A stretch of DNA of 64,000 nucleotides, taken from Sphaerisporangium melleum. Lineage in GTDB: Bacteria; Actinomycetota; Actinomycetes; Streptosporangiales; Streptosporangiaceae. Below the pieces are notes generated by a model, which saw nothing but the letters and a program-made list of their open reading frames with translations, had not been told where the DNA came from and searched no databases. Where the stretch lies: the NCBI RefSeq assembly GCF_014646695.1, contig NZ_BMNT01000016.1, forward strand, positions 110,663 to 174,662, given 5' to 3'. This document shows, one piece after another, positions 31,289 through 39,113 of the stretch. A program made the position numbers and the translations under genes. Positions within the stretch are counted from its first letter, which is position 1. The number at the start of each line of letters is the position of its first letter.

Positions 31289-33640
31289 GTGATCACACGC
31301 GTGGCTTCGCCCATCCTTCCCATCGGCGGCGGTGGCGAGGACCGCTCGGCTTCGGGAGGCTCCCTGCTCTTCCAGATCCTCGGCCCGTTGCGGCTCTGGC
31401 GGGACGGGGCCGAGCTGAACGCCGGCCCCCGGCAGCAGGCCTTTCTGCTGGCCCTGCTCCTGGCGCGGGAGGGACGGCCGCTCAGCACCGGCGAGCTGAT
31501 CGACCTCATCTGGGACGACGACCCGCCGGTCAGCGCCCTCAATGTCATCCACAAGTACATCGGCTCGTTGCGGCGGCTGCTGGAGCCCACGCTCTCGGCG
31601 CGGGATCCCGGCTCCCACCTGCTGCGGCGCGGCAACGGCTACCTGTTCACCGCAGGCACCGGGACACTGGACCTCGTCGTGTTCCGGGACCTCACCGAGG
31701 CCGCCGAGGTCGCCCTGGCGCAGGATCGCCACGAGGTGGCCCTCGACCGTTACGTGGAGGCCCTGGGCCTGTGGCAGGGGCCGGCGGGCGGCGGCCTGCA
31801 CCAGGGATCGGCCTCGACGTCGATCTTCACCAGGCTGGACGACAGGTTCTTCGAGGTCTGCACGGCGGCGGCCGGCCTCGCGGTACCGATGGGCCGGCCG
31901 GAGCGGGTGCTGCCGTCCTTGCAACTGGCCGCCACGATGGCGCCGCTGCACGAGCCGGTGCAGGCGAGCCTCATCTCCGCCCTGGGCGCCGCCGGGCAGC
32001 AGGCCGAGGCACTGTCGGTGTTCCGCGCGGTCCACGCCCGCCTGGCCGGGGAACTCGGCGTCGACCCCGGCCCGGCCCTGATCGCCGCGCACCGGCGGGT
32101 GCTGGACCAGAGCCTGACGGCGGGCGGGGCCGTGACCCCGCACCGGCCGGCCGGACGCCCGTCCTCGCCGCCCCGGCCCGCCACCGGGCCCGGCGCCTCG
32201 CCCGCGGGTGGCATGGTCGGCCGGGCCGGGGAGCTGACGGTGCTGCGGCAGGCGATCGAGCCCGCCTTCACCGGCGGCGGCGGGATCATCGTCCTGGAGG
32301 GCGAACCGGGGATCGGCAAGACCCGTCTGCTGGAGGAGCTCGCCGCCGAGGCCGATCGGCGCGGGGCCCGCGTCGTCTGGGGCCACTGCCTGGAGGGCGA
32401 GGGAACACCCTCGATGTGGCCGTGGGTGGAGGTGATCGGCACGGTGCTGGACGACTCGCCCGGCGTGGCGCGGCACCAGTGGCTCACCGGCGAGCTCGGC
32501 GCCCTGCTGGATCCGGACGGCGAGCTGCCCGGCGGATCGGCACCCGCCGGCGGTGGAGCGCGGTTCCGCCTGTTCGAAGCGGCCGTCGACGCCATCGGCC
32601 AGGCCGCGGCGCAGCGGCCGCTGGTGCTCGTGATCGACGACCTCCAGTGGGCCGACATCGCGTCGCTGCACCTGTTCGGTCACCTGGCGGCCCGGCTGCC
32701 GGGCGGCACCGTGATCGTCGGAGGTCTGCGCGACCGCGCACCCGTGCCCGGCGAGGCGCTGGCGCGGACGCTCGCCGCGGCCAGCCGGGTGCCCGGCCAC
32801 TATCGCATCCGGCTCGGCCCTCTCGGCCCGGCCGAGGTGGCCGAGCTGGTCCGCCGGGAGACCGGGCTGACCCCGGGCCAGGGCGCCGTCCGCACCATCT
32901 GCGCACGCACCGCCGGAAACCCGTTCTTCGTCCGGGAGCTGGCCCGGCTGTTCGCCGACAGCGGCGTGGTCACCGAGGACGCCGTGGCGCGGGCGGAAGT
33001 GCCCTCCACCGTGCGCGACGTCGTCTGCGCCCGGATGACCGCGCTCGACGACCACGCCAGGGACCTGCTCCAGATCGCCGCGCTGATCGGCCGGGACGTG
33101 GACCTCGGCCTGCTCGCCGGTGTCGCCGGTGTCGACGTGCAGAGCTGCCTTGATCGCCTGGAGCCCGTGGAAGCGCTCGGCCTGCTCGGACCCGCTCCCG
33201 GAGACCCGTTCTCGTTCCGCTTCTCCCACGATCTGGTCCGCGAGTCGGTCTGCCGGACCATGCCTCCGGGACGGGCGAGGCGGCTTCACCTCCGCGTCGC
33301 CGACGCGCTCGAGCCGACCGAACTCGCCGGCGACTCCGTCGCCGAGCGCGTCGCCCACCACCTGTGGGCCGCCGGTCCGCTCGCCGATCCGCACCGGACG
33401 GCGGCGGCCCTGGTGCGCGCCGGCCGTCACGCGGCGGCCAAGTGCGCGCTGGAGGCCGCCGATGGACGGCTCCGGTCCGCCGTCCGGATGGCGCGGACGG
33501 CGAACCTCGCGGAAGTGGAGTTATCCGCGGTGTCACCGCTGATCGCGCTCATCAGGACGCGCTCGATGTACGGCTCCCCTGCGGCGGATCCGCGCGAAGG
33601 CGCGGAGCACCTGGCCCGGGGGCGTGGCCGCACCACGTGA
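31289..33640 (+). CDS. SARP-type regulator with ATPase domain, apparently truncated at the C terminus
   Basis: The 783 residues contain an OmpR-like winged helix (about 30-110, with STGELIDLIWDDDPP), a bacterial transcriptional activation domain (about 115-265, ending ELGVDPGPALIAAHRRVL) and a P-loop ATPase with Walker A GEPGIGKTR near 333 and Walker B LVLVIDDLQWAD near 445. Related AfsR-like proteins usually continue into a TPR-like domain of several hundred residues. Here the sequence stops soon after AEHLARGRGRTT, where that domain would begin, 7 bp before the stop of the convergent carboxylase gene. It may still bind DNA and ATP. It is the best candidate for pathway activator of the AfsA cluster. 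The GTG start has no clear ribosome site. Confidence 0.87.
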   Translation: MITRVASPILPIGGGGEDRSASGGSLLFQILGPLRLWRDGAELNAGPRQQAFLLALLLAREGRPLSTGELIDLIWDDDPPVSALNVIHKYIGSLRRLLEPTLSARDPGSHLLRRGNGYLFTAGTGTLDLVVFRDLTEAAEVALAQDRHEVALDRYVEALGLWQGPAGGGLHQGSASTSIFTRLDDRFFEVCTAAAGLAVPMGRPERVLPSLQLAATMAPLHEPVQASLISALGAAGQQAEALSVFRAVHARLAGELGVDPGPALIAAHRRVLDQSLTAGGAVTPHRPAGRPSSPPRPATGPGASPAGGMVGRAGELTVLRQAIEPAFTGGGGIIVLEGEPGIGKTRLLEELAAEADRRGARVVWGHCLEGEGTPSMWPWVEVIGTVLDDSPGVARHQWLTGELGALLDPDGELPGGSAPAGGGARFRLFEAAVDAIGQAAAQRPLVLVIDDLQWADIASLHLFGHLAARLPGGTVIVGGLRDRAPVPGEALARTLAAASRVPGHYRIRLGPLGPAEVAELVRRETGLTPGQGAVRTICARTAGNPFFVRELARLFADSGVVTEDAVARAEVPSTVRDVVCARMTALDDHARDLLQIAALIGRDVDLGLLAGVAGVDVQSCLDRLEPVEALGLLGPAPGDPFSFRFSHDLVRESVCRTMPPGRARRLHLRVADALEPTELAGDSVAERVAHHLWAAGPLADPHRTAAALVRAGRHAAAKCALEAADGRLRSAVRMARTANLAEVELSAVSPLIALIRTRSMYGSPAADPREGAEHLARGRGRTT

Positions 33641-33647
33641 GGAGCGT

Positions 33648-35327
33648 TCACAACGGGACGTTGCCGTGCCTGCGCGCCACGGCGCGGGCGCGCTTGCCGC
33701 GCAGCATCGCCAGACCGCGCGCCACCGCGGCCCGGGTGTGCCCGGGGTCGATCACCTCGTCGACCAGGCCCCGCTCGGCCGCGTAGTAGGGGTGCATCAG
33801 CTCTTCGGTGTACCGGGCGACCAGCTCGGCGCGCAGGCCGTCGGGGTCGGCCGCCGCCGCGAGTTCCCTGCGGTGCACCACGTTGACCGCCGCGTCCGCC
33901 CCCATGACCGCCACCTGGTTGGTGGGCCAGGCCAGCGACAGGTCGCAGCCGATGGAACGCGAGTCCATCACGATGTACGCACCGCCGTAGGCCTTCCTGA
34001 TGATGACCTGGACGCGGGGCACCGTGGCCTCGCAGTAGGCGTACAGCAGCTTGGCACCGTGCCGGATCCCGCCGCCGTGCTCCTGCTCGGTGCCCGGCAG
34101 GAACCCCGGGACGTCCACCAGCGTCACCAGCGGGATGCCGAACGAGTCGCAGAACCGCACGAACCGTGCCGCCTTCTGGGACGCCGTGCTGTCCAGCACG
34201 CCCGCCAGGACCATGGGCTGGTTTCCGACGACGCCGACGACCTCGCCGTGGAGCCGGCCGAATCCGCACAGCACGTTGGGCGCCCAGCGCTCGTGCACTT
34301 CCAGATACTCGCCGTCGTCGACGATCTCGGCGATGACCTCCCGCATGTCGTAGGGCCGGCTCGCCTCCACCGGAACGATCTCGGCCAGTGCGGGCCGCAG
34401 ATCGTCCTCCTCGGCCACCGGGACCACCGGAGCGGGCTCGAGGTTGTTGCCGGGCAGCAGCGACAGCAGGAATCGGACGTCCTCCAGGCAGCCCTCCTCG
34501 TCGTCGTACACGAAGGAGGCGACCCCCGAACGCTCGGCGTGCACGTCCGCGCCGCCCAGCTCCGCGTGGGTCACCCGCTCACCGGTGACCGACTCGACCA
34601 CGTCGGGCCCGGTCAGGTACATCTGCGCGGTCCCGCGGACCATGAAGGTGAAGTCGGCCAGCGCCGGGGAGTAGGCCGCCCCGCCGGCGCACGGGCCGAG
34701 GACGATGCTGATCTGCGGGATCACCCCGGAGGCCTCCACCTGGCGGCGGAAGATCCCGCCGTACCCGTCGAGGGCCATGGCGCCCTCCTGGATGCGCGCC
34801 CCGCCGCTGTCGTTGAGCGCGACGATCGGGCAGCCGGTGGCGAGAGCCAGGTCCATCACTTTGTGGATCTTCGCGGCGTGGGCGGCGCCGAGGGAACCGC
34901 CGGCGATGGTGAAATCCTGCGCGTAGACGAACACCCGGCGGCCGTACACCGTCCCGGAGCCCGCGACCACACCGTCGGTGTACGGCCGCCCGGGTGCCGT
35001 GCCACGGCGGTACATCTCGATCTCGACGAACGAGTTCTCGTCGAGCAGCGACTCCAGGCGTTCGCGCGCGGTCCGCTTGCCCAGCCGGTGCTGCCGCTCC
35101 ACGGCCTCCGGACGCCCCCGGATGATGCGGTCCTTCAGCCTGAGGCCGCCTTCCCGGAGCGCTCGCATGGTGAGCGGCTCCGCCGACGCCTCGCTCCGCG
35201 GGCTCTCCGGGCTCCGCGGGCTCTCCGGGCTCACCGGGCTCACCGGGCTCTGCGGGCTCTGCGGGCTCTGCGGGCCCGATGGGGCAAGGCCGGGGACACG
35301 CACCAGGTCGATCTCCGAAATGCTCAT
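33648..35327 (-). CDS. Acyl-CoA carboxylase carboxyltransferase (beta) subunit
   Basis: This 559-residue protein has the two crotonase-like halves of biotin-dependent carboxyltransferases, with the acyl-CoA loop GGARIQEGAMALDGYG in the N half and the oxyanion-forming FLPGTEQEHGGGIRHGAKLLYAY region in the C half. It would make malonyl-CoA or an alkylmalonyl-CoA using a biotinylated alpha subunit encoded elsewhere. ATG 35327 follows a GAAGG site. A low-complexity Ser-Pro stretch (about residues 10-45) precedes the conserved fold and is not normal for the family. It is last in the seven-gene operon and probably supplies extender units to the ketosynthases encoded upstream. Confidence 0.92.
   Translation of the reverse strand: MSISEIDLVRVPGLAPSGPQSPQSPQSPVSPVSPESPRSPESPRSEASAEPLTMRALREGGLRLKDRIIRGRPEAVERQHRLGKRTARERLESLLDENSFVEIEMYRRGTAPGRPYTDGVVAGSGTVYGRRVFVYAQDFTIAGGSLGAAHAAKIHKVMDLALATGCPIVALNDSGGARIQEGAMALDGYGGIFRRQVEASGVIPQISIVLGPCAGGAAYSPALADFTFMVRGTAQMYLTGPDVVESVTGERVTHAELGGADVHAERSGVASFVYDDEEGCLEDVRFLLSLLPGNNLEPAPVVPVAEEDDLRPALAEIVPVEASRPYDMREVIAEIVDDGEYLEVHERWAPNVLCGFGRLHGEVVGVVGNQPMVLAGVLDSTASQKAARFVRFCDSFGIPLVTLVDVPGFLPGTEQEHGGGIRHGAKLLYAYCEATVPRVQVIIRKAYGGAYIVMDSRSIGCDLSLAWPTNQVAVMGADAAVNVVHRRELAAAADPDGLRAELVARYTEELMHPYYAAERGLVDEVIDPGHTRAAVARGLAMLRGKRARAVARRHGNVPL
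35195..35276 (-). repeat. Nine-base tandem repeats encoding a Ser-Pro-X linker
   Basis: Degenerate 9-bp units of the form gggctc(t/c)nn run for about eight copies within the 5' part of the carboxyltransferase gene and encode repeated SPQ, SPV, SPE and SPR triplets. The array keeps frame and looks like an expansion in an unstructured N-terminal tail. Confidence 0.75.
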
Positions 35328-35359
35328 CGTCGCCCTTCGAGGATGTCGGATCCACTTGC

Positions 35360-36172
35360 TCACAAGGTCAGGTAGCCGCCGTCGACGGGAACCGCCGTGC
35401 CGGTCACGTACGTGCTCGCGGCCCCGGCGAGGAACAGCAGCGCCCCGTCGAGTTCGTGCGGCTCACCGAGGCGCCGCATCGGGGTGCGGCGTTCGATCCA
35501 GGCCCGTCCCGTCCCGGTGTCGACCATCTCCGCGGTCATCTCGGAGCGGAACCAGCCGGGGCACAGAGCGTTGACCCGCACGCCGCGGTCGGCCCACTGG
35601 GCCGCCAGTTCCCTGGTCAGGTTGATCACACCGCCCTTGCTCGCGGCGTACGCCGCCTGCGGCAGGCTGCCGCTGCCCACCAGTCCGTAGACCGAGGCCA
35701 CGTTGACGATGCTGCCGCCGCCGCGCCGCAGCATGCCGGACGCGACGGCCGCGCTGAGGGCGAAGACCGAGTTCAGGTTCACCGCGACGATCTCGGAGAA
35801 GGCGTCCGGGGTCTGCTCCTCGGCGGGCACGACCTGCGAGAGGCCCGCGTTGTTGACCAGGATGTCGATCGATCCGAGTCGTTCGGTCACGGTGCGCACC
35901 AGGCGGTCGCGATCGCCCGCCGCGGTCACGTCGCAGGGAACCGCGAGTGCGCCGGGCATCTGGGCGGCGAGTTCGCCGATGCGGTCCTTGCGGCGGGCGG
36001 CGAGGGCCACCCGGGCGCCGGCCGCGGTCAGCACCTGTGCGAAGCGGGCACCGAGCCCGCTCGACGCGCCGGTGACCACGGCGACCCGGCCGTCGAGCCG
36101 GAACAGGGAGATCGGATCGGACGGGCCTCCGGGCACGAAGACGCCGGGCGCCGCGGCGCGGTCATCACGCAT
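35360..36172 (-). CDS. Short-chain dehydrogenase/reductase (FabG/gluconate-5-dehydrogenase type)
   Basis: This 270-residue classical SDR has the cofactor motif TGASSGLG near residue 34, NNAG near 111, the catalytic Ser in VNVASVYG and the YAASK motif. An N-terminal extension of about 25 residues precedes the fold. Its start overlaps the end of the AfsA-like gene by 8 bp, so the two are coupled. In A-factor-type pathways a reductase acts on the lactone carbonyl or on the butenolide; in this operon it could alternatively reduce a beta-ketoacyl thioester. The sequence does not choose between these. Confidence 0.9.
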   Translation of the reverse strand: MRDDRAAAPGVFVPGGPSDPISLFRLDGRVAVVTGASSGLGARFAQVLTAAGARVALAARRKDRIGELAAQMPGALAVPCDVTAAGDRDRLVRTVTERLGSIDILVNNAGLSQVVPAEEQTPDAFSEIVAVNLNSVFALSAAVASGMLRRGGGSIVNVASVYGLVGSGSLPQAAYAASKGGVINLTRELAAQWADRGVRVNALCPGWFRSEMTAEMVDTGTGRAWIERRTPMRRLGEPHELDGALLFLAGAASTYVTGTAVPVDGGYLTL

Positions 36173-37220
36173 CGCGGACGCTGCCCGGTCCGGCGTCGCG
36201 GGACTCGGAGGCCGGCAGGGCGCCGAGCCCCACGATCATGGTCGCGACGGTCTCGCCGCCCTGGTGGAAGGTCACCTCGGCGCCGCACCCCGGCCGGGGA
36301 ACACCACCCGCGGCGCCGCCCGGCAGCGGGCGTGCCCGCACCTGGACGTCCGCGTCGAGTTCGGTGAACCGGTGGTAGCGGGCACCGAGCGACCGCAGCC
36401 ACAGCGTGGACGGGGCCATGCCGAGGCACTCGCCGGCCAGCAGCAGGGTGGCCTGCCGCGCCGCCTCCATCATGACCGGGCCTGGAACGTGGTCTTGCGG
36501 ATGGTCGAACATGCTGGAGTGGTCCACCGGGACGCGCAGCAGTGCCCCGGCCTCGCCGGCCGTGCTCCACGGAGCGTGCAGCACGACGTTGCGCGCCTGT
36601 TCGCGGCCGACGAGATGCGGGGCGACGGGCGCGCGGGGCACCGCCGCGGGCAGGGTGCCGGAGTACGGCGCGGGTCCGGTGCGGTACGCCATGCGCAACG
36701 CCTTGTAGGCCTCGCCGGTCCGCAGCGCCGTGTCGACGCGCACGGTGCCGATCGGCTCGCCCGCCGCGTTGTGGATCCGTACTTCGTGCACCACGCGGGA
36801 GACGGCTCCCTGGTAGGTCTTCTCCAGGGTGACGGCGCCGTGCAGGGACAACTCGACGATCCCGCCATCGGTGCGCAGGGGGCCCGGGTCGCCGATCTCC
36901 AGGTCGGTCTCCGCGGTGATGGCCTTGGTCTCCTCGCTCGCGCCGTGCTGAAGGTGCGTGGCGCACAGCAGCATCTGGCGGACGCTCTCGAACACGGCCA
37001 GCGGGTCATGGATCGCCGGCCGGGTCGTGTGGTCGCCGTAGTAGAAGTGACAGGGCGGAAGCTGGGCCGAGCCTTGGAAGCGATCGCGGCCCATCGTGGC
37101 GAAGTCCGTCAAGAAGACCTCGGCCAGTGCCGCACGGTGCACCAGACGCCGGTCGACGGTGCGATAGGTGGTGAGAACGGGCGCGGCGATTTCGGGTTCG
37201 ATGCCGGTCGGTGCGGTCAT
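36165..37220 (-). CDS. AfsA-like gamma-butyrolactone/furan biosynthesis protein
   Basis: This 351-residue protein has two AfsA hotdog-type repeats. Repeat 1 begins VHRAALAEVFLTDFATMGRDRF and contains YDPLAVFESVRQ-like sequence (IHDPLAVFESVRQML). Repeat 2 begins APHLVGREQARNVVL and contains the equivalent DHVPGPVMMEAARQATLLL. AfsA, ScbA and MmfL condense a beta-ketoacyl thioester with dihydroxyacetone phosphate on the way to gamma-butyrolactone or alkylfuran signals. The adjacent HAD phosphatase and SDR fit a dephosphorylation and reduction sequence of that kind. No ArpA-type receptor gene accompanies it, which differs from classical signalling loci and leaves open that the product is an end metabolite. 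Confidence 0.9.
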   Translation of the reverse strand: MTAPTGIEPEIAAPVLTTYRTVDRRLVHRAALAEVFLTDFATMGRDRFQGSAQLPPCHFYYGDHTTRPAIHDPLAVFESVRQMLLCATHLQHGASEETKAITAETDLEIGDPGPLRTDGGIVELSLHGAVTLEKTYQGAVSRVVHEVRIHNAAGEPIGTVRVDTALRTGEAYKALRMAYRTGPAPYSGTLPAAVPRAPVAPHLVGREQARNVVLHAPWSTAGEAGALLRVPVDHSSMFDHPQDHVPGPVMMEAARQATLLLAGECLGMAPSTLWLRSLGARYHRFTELDADVQVRARPLPGGAAGGVPRPGCGAEVTFHQGGETVATMIVGLGALPASESRDAGPGSVRDA

Positions 37221-37311
37221 GTGGACTCCCGGGACGGTCGGTGCGGGTTTGAGTGGACCGATGAGCGCAGCGCGCGGTGACGGAGGGCCGCGTGCCGCCG
37301 CGCGGGGTGGC

Positions 37312-37971
37312 TCAGCCGGTGCTCGCCGACGCCGCGGTGCGCGCGCGGATCAGCTCCTCGATCTCGGTGGCCGCCTGCTCGGCGTCGCGGAAGTGAACGG
37401 CCTGCCAGCCGGCCGCCACCGCGCCCGCGCAGTTCTTCTCCAGGTCGTCCACGAGCACGCAGGCGGCCGGGTCGTGGCCGCACCGCTCCGCCGCGATCTC
37501 GAAGATCTCGGGCTCCGGCTTGCGGTGGCCGACCGCGTACGAACAGACGATGTCGTCGAAGCAGGAGTCGTCGGCCATGTACCGGCGGTGCCGCTCCCAG
37601 GACGGCGGCAGGTTCGACAGCATGCCGACGAAGACCCCGCGCGACCTGAGGCCGGCCAGCCGCCTGAGCCACGCCTGGTCGGCGCGCCGGCCCTCGAACC
37701 ACCGGTCGCCGAAGTCGCGCAGATCGGCGGCCAGGCCGAAGGTACGCGCCAGCTCTTCCTCGACCTCATGTGCCCATGCGGCCTCGTCCAGCAGCGGGAT
37801 GTCCAGCACGCCCATGGAGTCGGTGCCGTGCGCCTCTCCCACCAGCCGCATCGCCTCCTTCAGCGCGTGCGTCGGCACCCCGGTGCGGGTGCTGAAGTCG
37901 TGGAACGTCACATCGACAGGAGCGGTGATCACGCCCCCGAAGTCGGTCCAGATGGCCAGGTCACCGCTCAT
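37312..37971 (-). CDS. HAD-superfamily phosphatase
   Basis: This 219-residue HAD type IA hydrolase has motif I WTDFGGVI near residue 10 (nucleophile Asp, with the second Asp of DxD replaced by Gly), motif II MLSNLP near 117, and motifs III/IV in GHRKPEPEIF and CVLVDDLEKN. A DFGG-type motif I occurs in many HAD-IA enzymes. In methylenomycin-furan loci a HAD phosphatase (MmfP) removes the phosphate left by dihydroxyacetone phosphate; its place directly upstream of the AfsA-like gene supports the same role here. Activity with the altered motif I is an inference. Confidence 0.87.
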   Translation of the reverse strand: MSGDLAIWTDFGGVITAPVDVTFHDFSTRTGVPTHALKEAMRLVGEAHGTDSMGVLDIPLLDEAAWAHEVEEELARTFGLAADLRDFGDRWFEGRRADQAWLRRLAGLRSRGVFVGMLSNLPPSWERHRRYMADDSCFDDIVCSYAVGHRKPEPEIFEIAAERCGHDPAACVLVDDLEKNCAGAVAAGWQAVHFRDAEQAATEIEELIRARTAASASTG

Positions 37972-38069
37972 GTGGTCTCTCGCTTCTCCCGCACGAGGCG
38001 GGTGGACGTTCGGACGGTCTTCGGTGGGGGCGCGCCCCGGGCCGGCGGCCGGGGCGCAGGGCAGAACGG

Positions 38070-39047
38070 TCAGAGCCGGTACAGCAGCCCGCCGTAGTAC
38101 CAGCCGGAACCGACCGCGGTGGACAGCACCAGCTCACCGGGGCGCAGGGCACCGGCGGCGGAGAACTCCGACAAGGCGATCGGGATCGACGCGCAGCCGG
38201 TGTTGCCGCGCTGTGCGAAGTTGGTCAGGAACTTCTCCGCCGGCAGGTCCAGTCCGTCGCGCACGCCCTGGTGGATCCGGTTGTTGCCCGGGTGCGGCAC
38301 CAGCCGGTCGATGTCGCCGCTCTTCATGTCGTTGCGGGTCAGAAGAGCCTCCGCGACCCGCAGGCTGGAGCGGACCGCGAGCTCGATGAGTTCCGGCCTG
38401 GGCCTCAGCCATCCCTCCGGCGGGCGGGCGGCCACCGTGTCGGCCTCCGCCGCGTCGCAGTCGAGAACGGAGTCCAGCAGGCCGCCCGGCCGGTCCCGCT
38501 CCCCCTTCTCGAGCACGACCGCCCCGGCGGCGTCGCCGAAGACGAGCCGGCCGCGCGAGCCGGGACGGGCACGATGGGAGAAGCGGTCGGCGGCCACGAC
38601 CACCGCGCGCCGCCACCCCGGGTGCGCGGTCAGGAACGAGGCGGCCGTCTGCACGGCGTGGACGAAACCGGTGCACGCGCCGCAGACGTCGAAGGCCAGG
38701 GCGCTCTCGGCCCCGAGGCGGGCCGCCACCGCCGGAGCGATCTCCGGGATCCACTGCCGATCGGTCCAGTTGGCCAGGATCAGCAGGTCGGTGTCCTGCG
38801 CCGCGTGCCCGCCGCCGGCCAGCGCCGCCCGCGCGGCGCGTACCGACATGTACTCCACCGTCTCGTCCTCGGCGGCGACGTGCAGGCTGCGCACTCCGAG
38901 GTCGGCGACGACCTCGGCCGGGTGGTACCTGCCGCCGACGGTGACCCCGCCCGTGTTGTCCTGGACGGTGCGCGGGTAGTAGTGGCCGAACCCGGAGAAT
39001 CTCAGCCCGGATCCGGTCCAGGTCCTGGCTTCGGTGCGGACGCGCAT
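38070..39047 (-). CDS. Beta-ketoacyl-ACP synthase III-like enzyme
   Basis: This 325-residue FabH-type condensing enzyme keeps the triad: Cys125 in GACTGF, His252 in VPHPGNNRI and Asn282 in GNTGCASIP. KAS III enzymes condense an acyl-CoA starter with malonyl-ACP, or in biosynthetic clusters transfer unusual starters. With AfsA and HAD phosphatase in the same operon the likely product is a dedicated beta-ketoacyl thioester. No acyl carrier protein gene is present in the operon, so it may use the fatty-acid ACP or CoA esters. Confidence 0.9.
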   Translation of the reverse strand: MRVRTEARTWTGSGLRFSGFGHYYPRTVQDNTGGVTVGGRYHPAEVVADLGVRSLHVAAEDETVEYMSVRAARAALAGGGHAAQDTDLLILANWTDRQWIPEIAPAVAARLGAESALAFDVCGACTGFVHAVQTAASFLTAHPGWRRAVVVAADRFSHRARPGSRGRLVFGDAAGAVVLEKGERDRPGGLLDSVLDCDAAEADTVAARPPEGWLRPRPELIELAVRSSLRVAEALLTRNDMKSGDIDRLVPHPGNNRIHQGVRDGLDLPAEKFLTNFAQRGNTGCASIPIALSEFSAAGALRPGELVLSTAVGSGWYYGGLLYRL

Positions 39048-39113
39048 GGAAGGCTCCTCAGGTGATGGCGGGCACGGCGGCGGTCCGCCGGCCGTGACGC
39101 GTGCTCGGCCGGA

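Noticed and set aside
31124..33430. Leftward open frame of 768 codons opposite the SARP gene
   Set aside because: The rightward frame has a winged helix, BTAD and Walker motifs; the leftward one has no domain character.
35195..35276. Short regular repeats considered as a CRISPR array
   Set aside because: The units are 9 bp without spacers and are in frame within the carboxyltransferase gene, encoding a Ser-Pro linker.
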